Source of the DNA: a virus
Reading direction: 5' to 3' (one strand)
Length of the DNA: 64,000 nt
IMG/VR virus record: IMGVR_UViG_3300003890_000025
Coordinates: 1 to 64,000 of that record
Shown here piece after piece: positions 36,602 through 43,530 of the stretch. The position numbers were made by a program, and so were the translations under genes. The notes below the pieces were generated by a model. It made no database searches. It was not told the origin of the DNA and worked only from the letters and a program-made list of their open reading frames with translations. Within the stretch, counting starts at the first letter, position 1; every line of letters begins with the position of its first letter.

Positions 36602-37354
36602 TTAATATATCCTCAAAAATTCTTTAATATCTTCTAGTGGAACCATATAACCATTTCTCATATCATTTGATGCAAACATAATACCCACTAAATTACCCCA
36701 GAAATTTACAGTAGCACTACCTGAATTCCCTGGGTATATTAATACATCTGTTTCATTAGCTTTTAATTTTCTAACACATAAATCAATATCAAAAAATTTA
36801 TATATAATTCCACTTCTATTAGAACACATCTCTTCAGTCAGTCCTATACCAACTAGTAAATTTACTTCTGTTTTTTCTAAAAAAGTACCTAAAGACTCTC
36901 TTAAAGGCCTAAGTCTAGGATGACCTATAACTCGAATTTTATCACCAATGTTTAAAGAACTAGCTACAGATATACCTTTTTTACCAGCCAGTGGCTCAAT
37001 TATACATAAATCATGATTTTTATAAATCTCTATAACTTTTCTTTTTATAACTCTATTAGAGTTAGGTACTGTTACTAGCACCTCTCTTTCACTAGAACTT
37101 AAAGCAGCCTGACATACATGAGCATTTGTAACTATATAAGAATTGCCACTATTAGCTTTAACATGAAATCCAGTTCCACCTGCTTGTTCTATTTCTGAAT
37201 GTAATACCTTTACAGTCACTAAACCAATTTTATTAAATAAATATTTGCCATGCCAAGTAGACGCATTTAATGCTATAAATACTATGACAGCTAATAAACT
37301 AGCTAAGCCTAGTATTTTTTTACTTTTTTTAAAAATAGTTTTAATATATCTCAT
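36602..37354 (-). CDS. Membrane-anchored trypsin-like serine protease
   Basis: 250 residues. A signal-anchor helix spans about 14-32 behind a basic start. The chymotrypsin fold has the full triad: H79 in IVTNAHVC, D115 in KNHDLCIIE and S211 in PGNSGSATV, with the HtrA-like G(N/D)SGG variant GNSGS. No PDZ domain follows, so it is a short single-domain enzyme, likely periplasmic. It is the first gene of the leftward late block. Roles such as processing virion or envelope proteins are inference. Confidence 0.8.
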   Translation of the reverse strand: MRYIKTIFKKSKKILGLASLLAVIVFIALNASTWHGKYLFNKIGLVTVKVLHSEIEQAGGTGFHVKANSGNSYIVTNAHVCQAALSSSEREVLVTVPNSNRVIKRKVIEIYKNHDLCIIEPLAGKKGISVASSLNIGDKIRVIGHPRLRPLRESLGTFLEKTEVNLLVGIGLTEEMCSNRSGIIYKFFDIDLCVRKLKANETDVLIYPGNSGSATVNFWGNLVGIMFASNDMRNGYMVPLEDIKEFLRIY

Positions 37355-37393
37355 TTATTACCTTCCTATGTTATTGGTTTTAGTCATATATTT

Positions 37394-37423
37394 ATATTAC
37401 TACGTTAATATAATACTTGTCAA
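37394..37423 (-). promoter_or_regulatory. Leftward late-block promoter
   Basis: Read leftward: -35 TTGACA (37423-37418), 18-base spacer, -10 TAATAT (37399-37394), then AGGAAGG and the protease ATG at 37354. The -35 is a perfect consensus; the -10 matches four of six. It would drive the head of the 36-kb structural block. Confidence 0.5.
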
Positions 37424-37446
37424 TAGGTTTATTAACGTGCTATAAT
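37417..37446 (+). promoter_or_regulatory. Rightward extended -10 promoter
   Basis: TTGTCA (37417-37422), 18-base spacer, TGC plus TATAAT (37441-37446). The start site should fall at about 37453, which is the A of the ATG of the next gene. Its -35 lies on the same heptamer TTGTCAA as the -35 of the opposite promoter. Confidence 0.7.
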
Positions 37447-37452
37447 AAAAAT

Positions 37453-37602
37453 ATGATCAGATTACTAGTACCATACTTATTCCTAACACTAGGGTGGGCT
37501 AGTTATTTTAACTCAAAATCTAAATTAGATTATATAGTTACAATGATTATATTTATAATCGCATTTATACTATTTCTAATCGTATTGTTTAGGAGAAAAT
37601 AA
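37453..37602 (+). CDS. Small two-TM protein, probably leaderless mRNA
   Basis: 49 residues with two hydrophobic helices (about 3-17 and 25-46) and a basic end FRRK. The ATG at 37453 is chosen because the strong promoter ends at 37446, leaving no room for the upstream TTG that lies inside the promoter. Its stop overlaps the next ATG (TAATG). Small hydrophobic early proteins like this often act on the host membrane, but no function can be assigned. Confidence 0.6.
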   Translation: MIRLLVPYLFLTLGWASYFNSKSKLDYIVTMIIFIIAFILFLIVLFRRK

Positions 37603-37856
37603 TGAAAAAAAGATATAAAAACAGAAAAAGAATAGAAAAAATGGCAGATAGGCTAGAAATGGCTGATATAACCAATAATGTATTAGTCCCAAACCCCATA
37701 ACTGGAGAAAAGGTTTATAAACTAGTCAATAATAGACGTAGACTAGTAAAAGGTATTCTAGCCTTACCTTTAGAAGAACAAGAGCGTAGACTAAATGAAA
37801 TGGAGCTAAGACTTAATAACTTGGAGAATAATAAAAATGATCCTAACAGCATCTGA
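37602..37856 (+). CDS. Basic helical protein of unknown function
   Basis: 84 residues, highly charged: KKRYKNRKRIEKMADRLEMA at the start and LEEQERRLNEMELRLNNLEN near the end. GGAGAAAATA precedes the ATG. It overlaps the dCTP deaminase gene by 20 bases, so the two are co-translated. No family recognised. Confidence 0.55.
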   Translation: MKKRYKNRKRIEKMADRLEMADITNNVLVPNPITGEKVYKLVNNRRRLVKGILALPLEEQERRLNEMELRLNNLENNKNDPNSI

Positions 37857-38373
37857 AATACTAAAGCGTCTTGATAAGGATATAATTATAACTCCGTTTA
37901 ACGTAAAACACTTAGCAGTAAATTCAGTAGACCTAACCTTAGATAAGACTTTAAAGGTCTATACAACGCCTGTATTAGACTTTAAGAAGGCTAATACTAC
38001 CATGGATATGGTTATACCAGAAGACGGTCTAGTTTTACAACCTGGTAGGGTTTATTTAGGTCAGACCGTTGAATATACAGAAACCAATAATCTAGTACCT
38101 GTGCTATATGGTAAATCTAGTACGGGTAGGCTAGGTTTATTCGTTCACGTAACAGCGGGTTTTGGTGATATAGGCTATAAAGGTACTTGGACTCTGGAAT
38201 TAGTAGCTACACAGCCAGTTAAAGTATACCCTAATATGAAAGTATGTCAAATTATCTACCACACTATTGAAGGTTCATCACTTAAGAAATATAAAGGTAA
38301 ATATCAAGGAGCTAGAGAAGTTATAGCTAGTAAGTCATTTGAAGATTTTAATTCTGATACTGATAAAAAGTGA
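37837..38373 (+). CDS. dcd: dCTP deaminase
   Basis: 178 residues, the usual size. It has the trimeric dUTPase-like fold motifs: SVDLTLDKTL, GKSSTGRLGLFVHVTAG (with the conserved Ser and Arg), and GYKGTWTLELV carrying the catalytic Glu. It converts dCTP to dUTP (or to dUMP if bifunctional) and feeds dTTP synthesis, which suits an AT-rich phage. No thymidylate synthase is in the window. Confidence 0.85.
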   Translation: MILTASEILKRLDKDIIITPFNVKHLAVNSVDLTLDKTLKVYTTPVLDFKKANTTMDMVIPEDGLVLQPGRVYLGQTVEYTETNNLVPVLYGKSSTGRLGLFVHVTAGFGDIGYKGTWTLELVATQPVKVYPNMKVCQIIYHTIEGSSLKKYKGKYQGAREVIASKSFEDFNSDTDKK

Positions 38374-38412
38374 ATAAGTAAAAAGGTATATAATTTATAT
38401 ATTACTATTACT

Positions 38413-39372
38413 CTACTCTGGGAGAGTACCTTCTCCTTTGAGTCTACCCTTGAGTCTTTCTAATAGTAAACGTCTCCTATTTCTAGCAGATTCTTCTTCC
38501 ATCTCTTTAATAGTTTTAGCTATATTTTCTTGTTCTCTCCTAAACTTATCACCTACTATAAATCCTTCATCACCGTGTTCTCTTAGGATCCTATTAGCCT
38601 CTTCTAGGTTACCTTCTTTTAGACTATCCTTATACCTCTGCAATAAGTCTTTTCTAGCCTCTTTAGCGTCTAGTATATCCACTGCCCTAGCTGCTTCTGG
38701 TTCTTTTACAGCTAATTCCATAGCCTTATGTCTAAGTCCAGTATCATCGCTAGTCATTAACCTATTTATCTCATTATCCTCTAGCTCATTTAATAAATCG
38801 TCAGTCCTACGATCCCTTAGTCTAGCACTAGCTAATCTTCTCCTAAACTCTTCAGGACTCTTAGAAGCTAGTCTTATAGTCTCTTCTTCAGCTAGCGGTA
38901 ATTCTCCACCTAACCAATCGTATTCAGGCAAATCAGACTCTGCCTTGCTAAGTTTAGTAGTCTTAGGTTTACTAGTAGATACTTCTTTAGCTAAGTCTCT
39001 CTCTACTTCTGATTTTAAAGCCTTTAACTCTCTGCCAGCGTATTTTGGTGCTATAGCTCCCTGTTCTGCTACTTCACCGAAACCACCTTTAGGTAAAGGT
39101 CTAGCTCTCCTCATAGACCTTAAAACTTCTGCTAGCTTACCACCCTTTTCTAATATTTTACTAGTTATAACTGGAGCAGCTCCTAAACTAGCTCCACCTA
39201 CTAATAAGCCACTTAAGTCATCAGGAGATGCGCCTATTACCTCACCTTCTTTATAAGGACTATAGCTTAGTAAGTTTACTAAGCCTTTTAGTATACCTGC
39301 TTCACTAGGTTCTATAGCTTGTTCTTTAGCTAGACGTTTATGTAATTCTTGTATACTTTCTTTGCGTGACAT
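38413..39372 (-). CDS. Highly charged helical protein, unknown
   Basis: 319 residues, very rich in E, R, K and L, with one glycine/alanine-rich weakly hydrophobic patch (LLVGGASLGAAPVI, about 55-68). Composition recalls the internal virion proteins of the late block, and it ends a leftward mini-operon starting at 39811. It could be an additional virion protein separated from the main block, or a DNA-associated protein. No motif decides. Confidence 0.45.
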   Translation of the reverse strand: MSRKESIQELHKRLAKEQAIEPSEAGILKGLVNLLSYSPYKEGEVIGASPDDLSGLLVGGASLGAAPVITSKILEKGGKLAEVLRSMRRARPLPKGGFGEVAEQGAIAPKYAGRELKALKSEVERDLAKEVSTSKPKTTKLSKAESDLPEYDWLGGELPLAEEETIRLASKSPEEFRRRLASARLRDRRTDDLLNELEDNEINRLMTSDDTGLRHKAMELAVKEPEAARAVDILDAKEARKDLLQRYKDSLKEGNLEEANRILREHGDEGFIVGDKFRREQENIAKTIKEMEEESARNRRRLLLERLKGRLKGEGTLPE

Positions 39373-39375
39373 TTA

Positions 39376-39576
39376 TTAGTTCTTCTTGAAGAAGTCTCTT
39401 AGCTTTTTAAAAGCTGGTTCATTAAAAGGCTTAGACATTTCTTCTAGTGTCTGTCTACCTCTACCCCAACCAGCTTTAGCTAACTTTTCTCTATATTCTC
39501 TCTTACGTCTTTCTTTTTCTTCTTCGTCCAACTCTAAGTCTTTATCTTCTAAGTCTTTGTAATCACCTCTTGGCAT
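39376..39576 (-). CDS. Small charged protein
   Basis: 66 residues, MPRGDYKDLEDKDLELDEEE, then arginine-rich helix and AGWGRGRQTLEEM. The ATG at 39576 is chosen for its AGAGGGTTAATAAT leader; an upstream in-frame ATG lies inside the AP2 gene. Nearly the same leader precedes the AP2 gene. Unknown function. Confidence 0.5.
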   Translation of the reverse strand: MPRGDYKDLEDKDLELDEEEKERRKREYREKLAKAGWGRGRQTLEEMSKPFNEPAFKKLRDFFKKN

Positions 39577-39580
39577 ATTA

Positions 39581-39811
39581 TTAACCCTCTGTGTTAACGG
39601 ACAGCCCGTTAGAGGCTGTCCGATCTTCACTATATTTACCTTGTTTTATATCTTCTAAAGCTTTAAGGTAAGTTTCATTAGCTTCTTCTTCAGTTCTATG
39701 GTAACCGAAATGTTTAGGCTTACCATTAACTTTAATAACTACTTTCCATTTCTTAATTCTACGAGTTTTATCGTACGATACGCCTTTGTATTTAGATGAT
39801 TTAGGTAACAT
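39581..39811 (-). CDS. Stand-alone AP2 DNA-binding protein
   Basis: 76 residues, essentially one AP2/ERF domain: SSKYKGVSYDKTRRIKKWKV, GKPKHFGYHRTEEEANETYL. The conserved KGV.(Y/W) start, W before the second strand and the helix EEAN..Y..A are present. Likely a sequence-specific DNA-binding protein, perhaps a relic of a homing endonuclease or a regulator of this mini-operon. It is the first protein gene downstream of the structured RNA region. Confidence 0.7.
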   Translation of the reverse strand: MLPKSSKYKGVSYDKTRRIKKWKVVIKVNGKPKHFGYHRTEEEANETYLKALEDIKQGKYSEDRTASNGLSVNTEG

Positions 39812-39824
39812 TATTAACCCTCTA

Positions 39825-39849
39825 TTGAGTATTTGTTTAACGTACTCAA
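39825..39849. repeat. Inverted repeat in the AP2 leader
   Basis: TTGAGTA (39825-39831) and TACTCAA (39843-39849), perfect 7-bp arms with an 11-base loop, starting 14 bases upstream of the AP2 ATG. It could be an operator for the AP2 protein or a leader hairpin. Confidence 0.5.
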
Positions 39850-40316
39850 CCCAAACTAAGGAAGTCTATATAGGCTCATTCTATATAGTGTTGATACTGA
39901 CTATGTGGTAAATTTTGGGTAGGCTTCGCCTATATAGACCTATTATGTTTATAATAGAAAGGCCTTGTTAGGTTGACCGCCTAGTAACATTCTGCACCGT
40001 ACTCGGTTACCCCCTGACACTGACGCTAGTGGGTTAGGCTATGTCAGTAGAGAGGTGCTTTCGGGGCTAGGCTGTTACTGCCCATAGAAAGCCTCTTTCT
40101 CGCAGAGCTGTATGTTGTCTTTAGCTGGGTTATAAGGGTCTTAGCCTCTTTAGTCCAGCTCCATTTCAGCTTATTAAGCATCCCTGTAGACCTCACTCCG
40201 CTTGTCTCAGACTATACCCCCAGAGTCATACCTTATTTCAGGTGTTCCACTACCATAATTAGTAGTGTTCTGGGTTAAGACACGTTTTGTACTCTATACG
40301 TCACCGTATAGGTCGC
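39850..40316 (-). ncRNA. Candidate large structured noncoding RNA
   Basis: About 470 bases without a convincing gene and GC-richer than its surroundings. Read leftward from the promoter at 40323-40328, hairpins follow in close order: CTATACG-GUGA-CGTATAG (a GNRA loop, near 40293-40310); an outer CCCAGA/TCTGGG stem enclosing CACTAC/GTAGTG and ACCT/AGGT hairpins (about 40220-40273); AGAAAG-AGG-CTTTCT (about 40086-40100); CAGTA/TACTG; ACCG-AGTA-CGGT; CTATTAT-AAAC-ATAATAG; TAGGC-GAA-GCCTA. Loops favour the leftward strand. Size and ornate folding recall phage large RNAs such as GOLLD or ROOL, but I cannot match it to either. It may also serve as a long leader for the AP2 operon. Confidence 0.5.
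39864..39939. repeat. Perfect 12-bp inverted repeat
   Basis: GTCTATATAGGC (39864-39875) and GCCTATATAGAC (39928-39939) enclose about 52 bases that contain a further CTATATAG. The arms could close the 3' end of the leftward RNA or be protein sites. Confidence 0.6.
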
Positions 40317-40321
40317 ATATT

Positions 40322-40356
40322 TATTATAGCATATTAAATCCAAATATGCTATAATT
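40322..40356. promoter_or_regulatory. Back-to-back -10 elements in a perfect inverted repeat
   Basis: TTATAGCATATT and AATATGCTATAA form 12-bp arms around a short loop. Each arm contains an extended -10, TGCTATAAT: rightward at 40350-40355 (gene at 40365) and leftward at 40323-40328 (structured RNA). No good -35 is seen for either, so they depend on the TGN extension or an activator. The symmetry itself could be an operator. Confidence 0.55.
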
Positions 40357-40364
40357 ATTTTATT

Positions 40365-40643
40365 ATGTCTAAAGGTATGAAAACATTATTCTTTTTAAAC
40401 ATTTTCTATGAATTTATAAATAAATATGATTCTAAATTACCTTTATACGCCACTTATACAGAACTTGAATGTTTAAGTAATTCAGAAGAACTTAAGTGGG
40501 ATAACGGTAAGCCTGCAATAAAATTTCTAAGTAAATATAAACCAATTGATCGTAGAGCAGTTATAATAGCAGGACACTATTTCAAAAGTAATGAAAAATT
40601 ACAAACAATTAAAAACAGACTAGCAAGAAAGTCAATTATATGA
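40365..40643 (+). CDS. Unknown protein
   Basis: 92 residues, basic, with LFFLNIFYEFINKYDSKLPL at the start and RRAVIIAGHYFKSNEKLQTI later. No recognised fold. The ATG is only ten bases beyond the rightward -10 box, so the message has almost no leader. It overlaps the exonuclease gene by four bases. Confidence 0.5.
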   Translation: MSKGMKTLFFLNIFYEFINKYDSKLPLYATYTELECLSNSEELKWDNGKPAIKFLSKYKPIDRRAVIIAGHYFKSNEKLQTIKNRLARKSII

Positions 40644-41212
40644 AACTCATAGCTATAGACCTAGAGCTTAATAACCCTAAAACTAATCAATCTATAATCC
40701 AAATAGGTGCAGTGGTAGGAGATTTAAATTTAAAAACTATTATTGAGGAATATAAAGCCAATATTCGACTACCTGAAGGTGAACTACTACAGGACTATAT
40801 TAGTAATTTAACTAATATCAAGCCCCAAGAAGTAGAAGGTAACGGATTAAGTCTAAAAGAGGCTGTAAAAGACCTCCATAACCTAGTCACTAAATACGAC
40901 TGTTTAAAATCGCCTATAACGTGGGGTGGAGGTGACTTGCCACTCTTACGTCAAAAGTACCTAGAATCTCTCAATGGTGAGCCTTTAAACACGTTTAATT
41001 GGCCTTTTGGTTGGAGGGAGCTGGACGTAAAAACAGTCTACCAGACTAGGTGTTTAGCTTTAGGCCTAAAACCACAGGGGTCTTTAGCTAAAAGTATGAC
41101 TAAACTAGGCCTGAGGTTTCAGGGGACTAAGCATAACGCATTAGATGACGCTAAGAATACTTTATTATTATATTATAAGTTATTGGAGGATTATAAAATT
41201 AGATTATGTTAA
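40640..41212 (+). CDS. DEDD-family 3'-5' exonuclease
   Basis: 190 residues. Exo I IAIDLEL (D7, E9), Exo II-like WGGGDLPLL (D99) and Exo III HNALDDAKNT (H165, D169/D170) give the DEDDh set of DnaQ/RNase T-like exonucleases. Likely a stand-alone proofreading or RNA/DNA trimming enzyme; the family A polymerase at the right edge is leftward and distant. The gene overlaps both neighbours by a few bases. Confidence 0.8.
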   Translation: MKLIAIDLELNNPKTNQSIIQIGAVVGDLNLKTIIEEYKANIRLPEGELLQDYISNLTNIKPQEVEGNGLSLKEAVKDLHNLVTKYDCLKSPITWGGGDLPLLRQKYLESLNGEPLNTFNWPFGWRELDVKTVYQTRCLALGLKPQGSLAKSMTKLGLRFQGTKHNALDDAKNTLLLYYKLLEDYKIRLC

Positions 41213-41607
41213 ACTTTAAAATTCAATCTTTTATAAATATAGTTTTAATTTTTATTCTTATTAATCTTAATCAACACTGTAATAACACTGATAAAACACC
41301 GATAAAGCCACCAACGACAGAACCCAGTCCTACTCCAGAGCCTAAGCCTGAAGAAAATTTAGTAGCTAAAGGTAAAGCTATTTACCGTAGAAACTGTATT
41401 AGTTGTCATAATATTAACCCTAAGTTAGTTGGTTCTGTAGGGCCTGATTTATACGGGTCTAGCTTAGATTTATTAAGGTCTAAAGTTATATATGGAACTT
41501 ACCCAAAAGGCTATAAACCTAAACGTAATACTAAAATAATGCCTAAGTTCCCTAGTCTTGAACCTAATATAGAGGCTATAAAAGAGTTTCTAAATTCTGA
41601 TTTATAG
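41206..41607 (+). CDS. Monohaem class I cytochrome c, probable lipoprotein
   Basis: 133 residues. A hydrophobic signal (about 9-22) ends at C25, a possible though non-canonical lipobox; a proline/threonine-rich linker (31-50) follows. The domain has the haem site CISCH (C64, C67, H68), GPDLYGSS, and a candidate axial Met in KIMPKFPSLEP (M112), then a C-terminal helix: the full class I layout in about 80 residues. The protein should carry covalent haem on the periplasmic side, made by the host maturation system. Its gene overlaps the exonuclease by seven bases, so it is a genuine part of the phage operon. Confidence 0.85.
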   Translation: MLNFKIQSFINIVLIFILINLNQHCNNTDKTPIKPPTTEPSPTPEPKPEENLVAKGKAIYRRNCISCHNINPKLVGSVGPDLYGSSLDLLRSKVIYGTYPKGYKPKRNTKIMPKFPSLEPNIEAIKEFLNSDL

Positions 41608-41639
41608 AAACAAATATTTTTTAGAGGTATAAAAATAAT

Positions 41640-42167
41640 ATGGCAGGCGAATTAGCAAAACTATTAAAAAATTTAATTAAAGTCGATGAGCAGGGTAGGT
41701 TAATGCATGATGCTAGAAAAGATTTACCTGAAGGTATCCCTGCTGATAAGCTGAGGCATATTTTACCTAGAGGAGTAGATTCTGGTGGTGCAGTAAATGA
41801 GTCTGAGAAGACTATGGCTCCTTTAGTAGAGTCCAATAAAATCGATGAAGAGTCTGTTCTTAGAGATATGAAAGAAAGAGGTGTTATATCAGAACAAGAC
41901 TTTGAAAGAATTAAATCTGCTTTAGGTAAAGATAATCAAGAGCTAGAAGCTATTAAATCAAAACCTACAGAAAATGTAGAATTAGCTCAAGAATCAGCTT
42001 TAACTGAAGAAGAAAACTTAGACGCTAGAGATAGTATTATAAATAACTTACGTAATATAGAGATAGATGATGAGTTATTAGAAGAAGACCCAGTAGCTAA
42101 AAGAAGGAGGCTATTGCGAGATAGGTTACTCAATAATACCTTTAAACCACCTATAGGTGAAGAGTAA
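41640..42167 (+). CDS. Acidic helical protein, unknown
   Basis: 175 residues, mostly acidic helix with LVESNKIDEESVLRDMKERG and a basic patch KRRRLLRDRLLNNTF at the C-terminus. The composition resembles small scaffold or internal virion proteins. AGAGGTATAAAAATA precedes the ATG. It converges with a leftward small membrane protein whose end it overlaps by 42 bases. Confidence 0.5.
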   Translation: MAGELAKLLKNLIKVDEQGRLMHDARKDLPEGIPADKLRHILPRGVDSGGAVNESEKTMAPLVESNKIDEESVLRDMKERGVISEQDFERIKSALGKDNQELEAIKSKPTENVELAQESALTEEENLDARDSIINNLRNIEIDDELLEEDPVAKRRRLLRDRLLNNTFKPPIGEE

Positions 42168-42269
42168 TGAGTCTTTTACTAATTCAATTATATAATATAA
42201 ACTAAAGACTATAGTAGTTAAGGTTAATATAATCAATAATAACGCTAATAAAGGCGCTCTAATCATCAT
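42126..42269 (-). CDS. Small membrane protein
   Basis: 47 residues from the ATG at 42269, which lies inside the stop region of the AAA+ gene (ATGATGATTAG). One long or two short hydrophobic helices (PLLALLLIILTLTTIVFSLY, then FTYRWFKGI). The coupling to the AAA+ gene supports it as real; its 3' end overlaps the converging gene. Confidence 0.45.
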   Translation of the reverse strand: MMIRAPLLALLLIILTLTTIVFSLYYIIELVKDSLLFTYRWFKGIIE

Positions 42270-43158
42270 TAGTACTATCAAATGTTGAGTAATAGTCTTC
42301 ATTTTCTTCTTCATCTTCCTTTGTATAATTTTTTAATCTTTCTATAGCTTCTTCTAACACTAAATCAAAACATTTAACACTTATAATTAAATCCTTTATT
42401 TTATCTATAGTAAAATTATGTGTCTTAGTTACCCATTTGCTTAACTCTGTTTCGCTAATATCAGGCATTTTATGCTTTAAATAAGCTTCTCTAGCTTTTT
42501 CTGTTAAAGGACCTATTTCTATAACAGTAGCGAACCTACTAGGTCTACTAACTAAATTCTTAGGTATACGGTCTATATAGTTAGTAGTAGCTATATATAC
42601 TACGTTATCTAGTTGTAATTCACCGTCTAATAGAGCTAAAAACCTACTATTATTAACGTAATAATGGAAATCCTCCCAAATAACTACTATAGTTAGACTA
42701 GGTTGAACTATTCTGAGTTTAGTTATTAAGTTATAAAAATTATCAGGGTCAGGACTTAAAATACAAATACCTCCATTGTCAATAACAGTATTAGCTACTT
42801 TTAGTAGACATGAAGTCTTACCAGACCCCGCTGGGCCGTACATTAATATACCCCTTTTATATAGCATGCCGTATTGTTTATACTTTTCTTTTGTTTCAGG
42901 TCTAAAAAATTTATTTATCTCATTTATAACTTTATGAGATTGTGAATCAGGTAAGTCTAATAATTCTTCAGTCTGTATAGTTTTAGGACCCAAATGTAAC
43001 CCTATATGAGGTTTCTCCAATACCTCGTATACCCCTGGAGGTATTACCTCAGTAAATAAAGGCTTATTAGTAGGTGTTATATTACCACTAGGACTAATTG
43101 AAAACTCTGTATAAGTCTCTTTAATTAGTTTTACTTTATTTTTATTAAAAATACTCAT
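42259..43158 (-). CDS. AAA+ ATPase
   Basis: 299 residues. Walker A GPAGSGKT (108-115), Walker B-like IVVIWEDF (157-164, with E-D instead of D-E), sensor 1 ATTN (190-193) and a sensor/arginine-finger stretch SRPSRF (204-209), followed by the small helical lid. The N-terminal 90 residues are an unrecognised beta-rich domain. This is a remodelling ATPase of the CbbX/ATAD/BCS1-like single-ring type; the substrate is unknown. It belongs to a leftward three-gene set starting at 43490. Confidence 0.8.
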   Translation of the reverse strand: MSIFNKNKVKLIKETYTEFSISPSGNITPTNKPLFTEVIPPGVYEVLEKPHIGLHLGPKTIQTEELLDLPDSQSHKVINEINKFFRPETKEKYKQYGMLYKRGILMYGPAGSGKTSCLLKVANTVIDNGGICILSPDPDNFYNLITKLRIVQPSLTIVVIWEDFHYYVNNSRFLALLDGELQLDNVVYIATTNYIDRIPKNLVSRPSRFATVIEIGPLTEKAREAYLKHKMPDISETELSKWVTKTHNFTIDKIKDLIISVKCFDLVLEEAIERLKNYTKEDEEENEDYYSTFDSTNDD

Positions 43159-43211
43159 AGACTATATAATACCCCTATAATAGGAATTATAACTCTTTTA
43201 GTTTATCTAGT

Positions 43212-43490
43212 CTACTGTATTTTAATATATTTAGGACACCACTCACTGTGGTAGTTACTCCGTATACTAGCAGCACCACATTCACATTTTACTTCACCCT
43301 TATTAAAATATAAACTGTAATTAGCTTTAAGGTCACTAAAACTAACTAATTTAGTACTTTTAAAGTAAGTCCTATTACCAGTTATAGTAACGTAATCAGT
43401 AGAGTAGTCTATTTTATCAACTACCCAAGCATCACCTACTGAGTCATATATAATACTACCTACTCTAATTTCATAAAGGTTAATTGCCAT
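43212..43490 (-). CDS. Small protein with possible zinc knuckle
   Basis: 92 residues. The N-terminal half is beta-rich (LYEIRVGSIIYDSVGDAWVV, DYVTITGNRTYF); the C-terminus has KCECGAASIRSNYHSEWCPKY, with C-x-C and a later H...C that could bind zinc. Unknown function. First gene of the leftward set that leaves the putative origin region. Confidence 0.55.
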   Translation of the reverse strand: MAINLYEIRVGSIIYDSVGDAWVVDKIDYSTDYVTITGNRTYFKSTKLVSFSDLKANYSLYFNKGEVKCECGAASIRSNYHSEWCPKYIKIQ

Positions 43491-43530
43491 TACGTAAATA
43501 TTTGTTTTACGTTTACTAGCACTTTAAACC

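Noticed and set aside
37417-37452. TTG start upstream of the 49-residue membrane protein
   Set aside because: It lies on the -35 element of the strong promoter, so it would not be transcribed.
38438-39256. 272-codon rightward frame opposite the charged helical protein
   Set aside because: Ser/Leu-rich mirror of a strongly biased gene on the other strand; no ribosome site and no domain.
39960-40080. tRNA or tmRNA gene
   Set aside because: No TTCGANTC arm, no 7-bp acceptor stem and no CCA end could be placed on either strand.
40044-40181. 45-codon leftward frame inside the structured region (product starting MLNKLKWSWTKEAKTLITQL)
   Set aside because: Codon choice (CTG, CCC, CTC) is unlike the phage, the ribosome site is poorly spaced and the DNA is dominated by hairpins; kept only as an alternative to the RNA view.
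39890-40220. Group I intron in the structured region
   Set aside because: A GGTATAGTC element and GACTA elements exist, but in both strands the order is UAGUC before GACUA, opposite to the P7 pairing order required.
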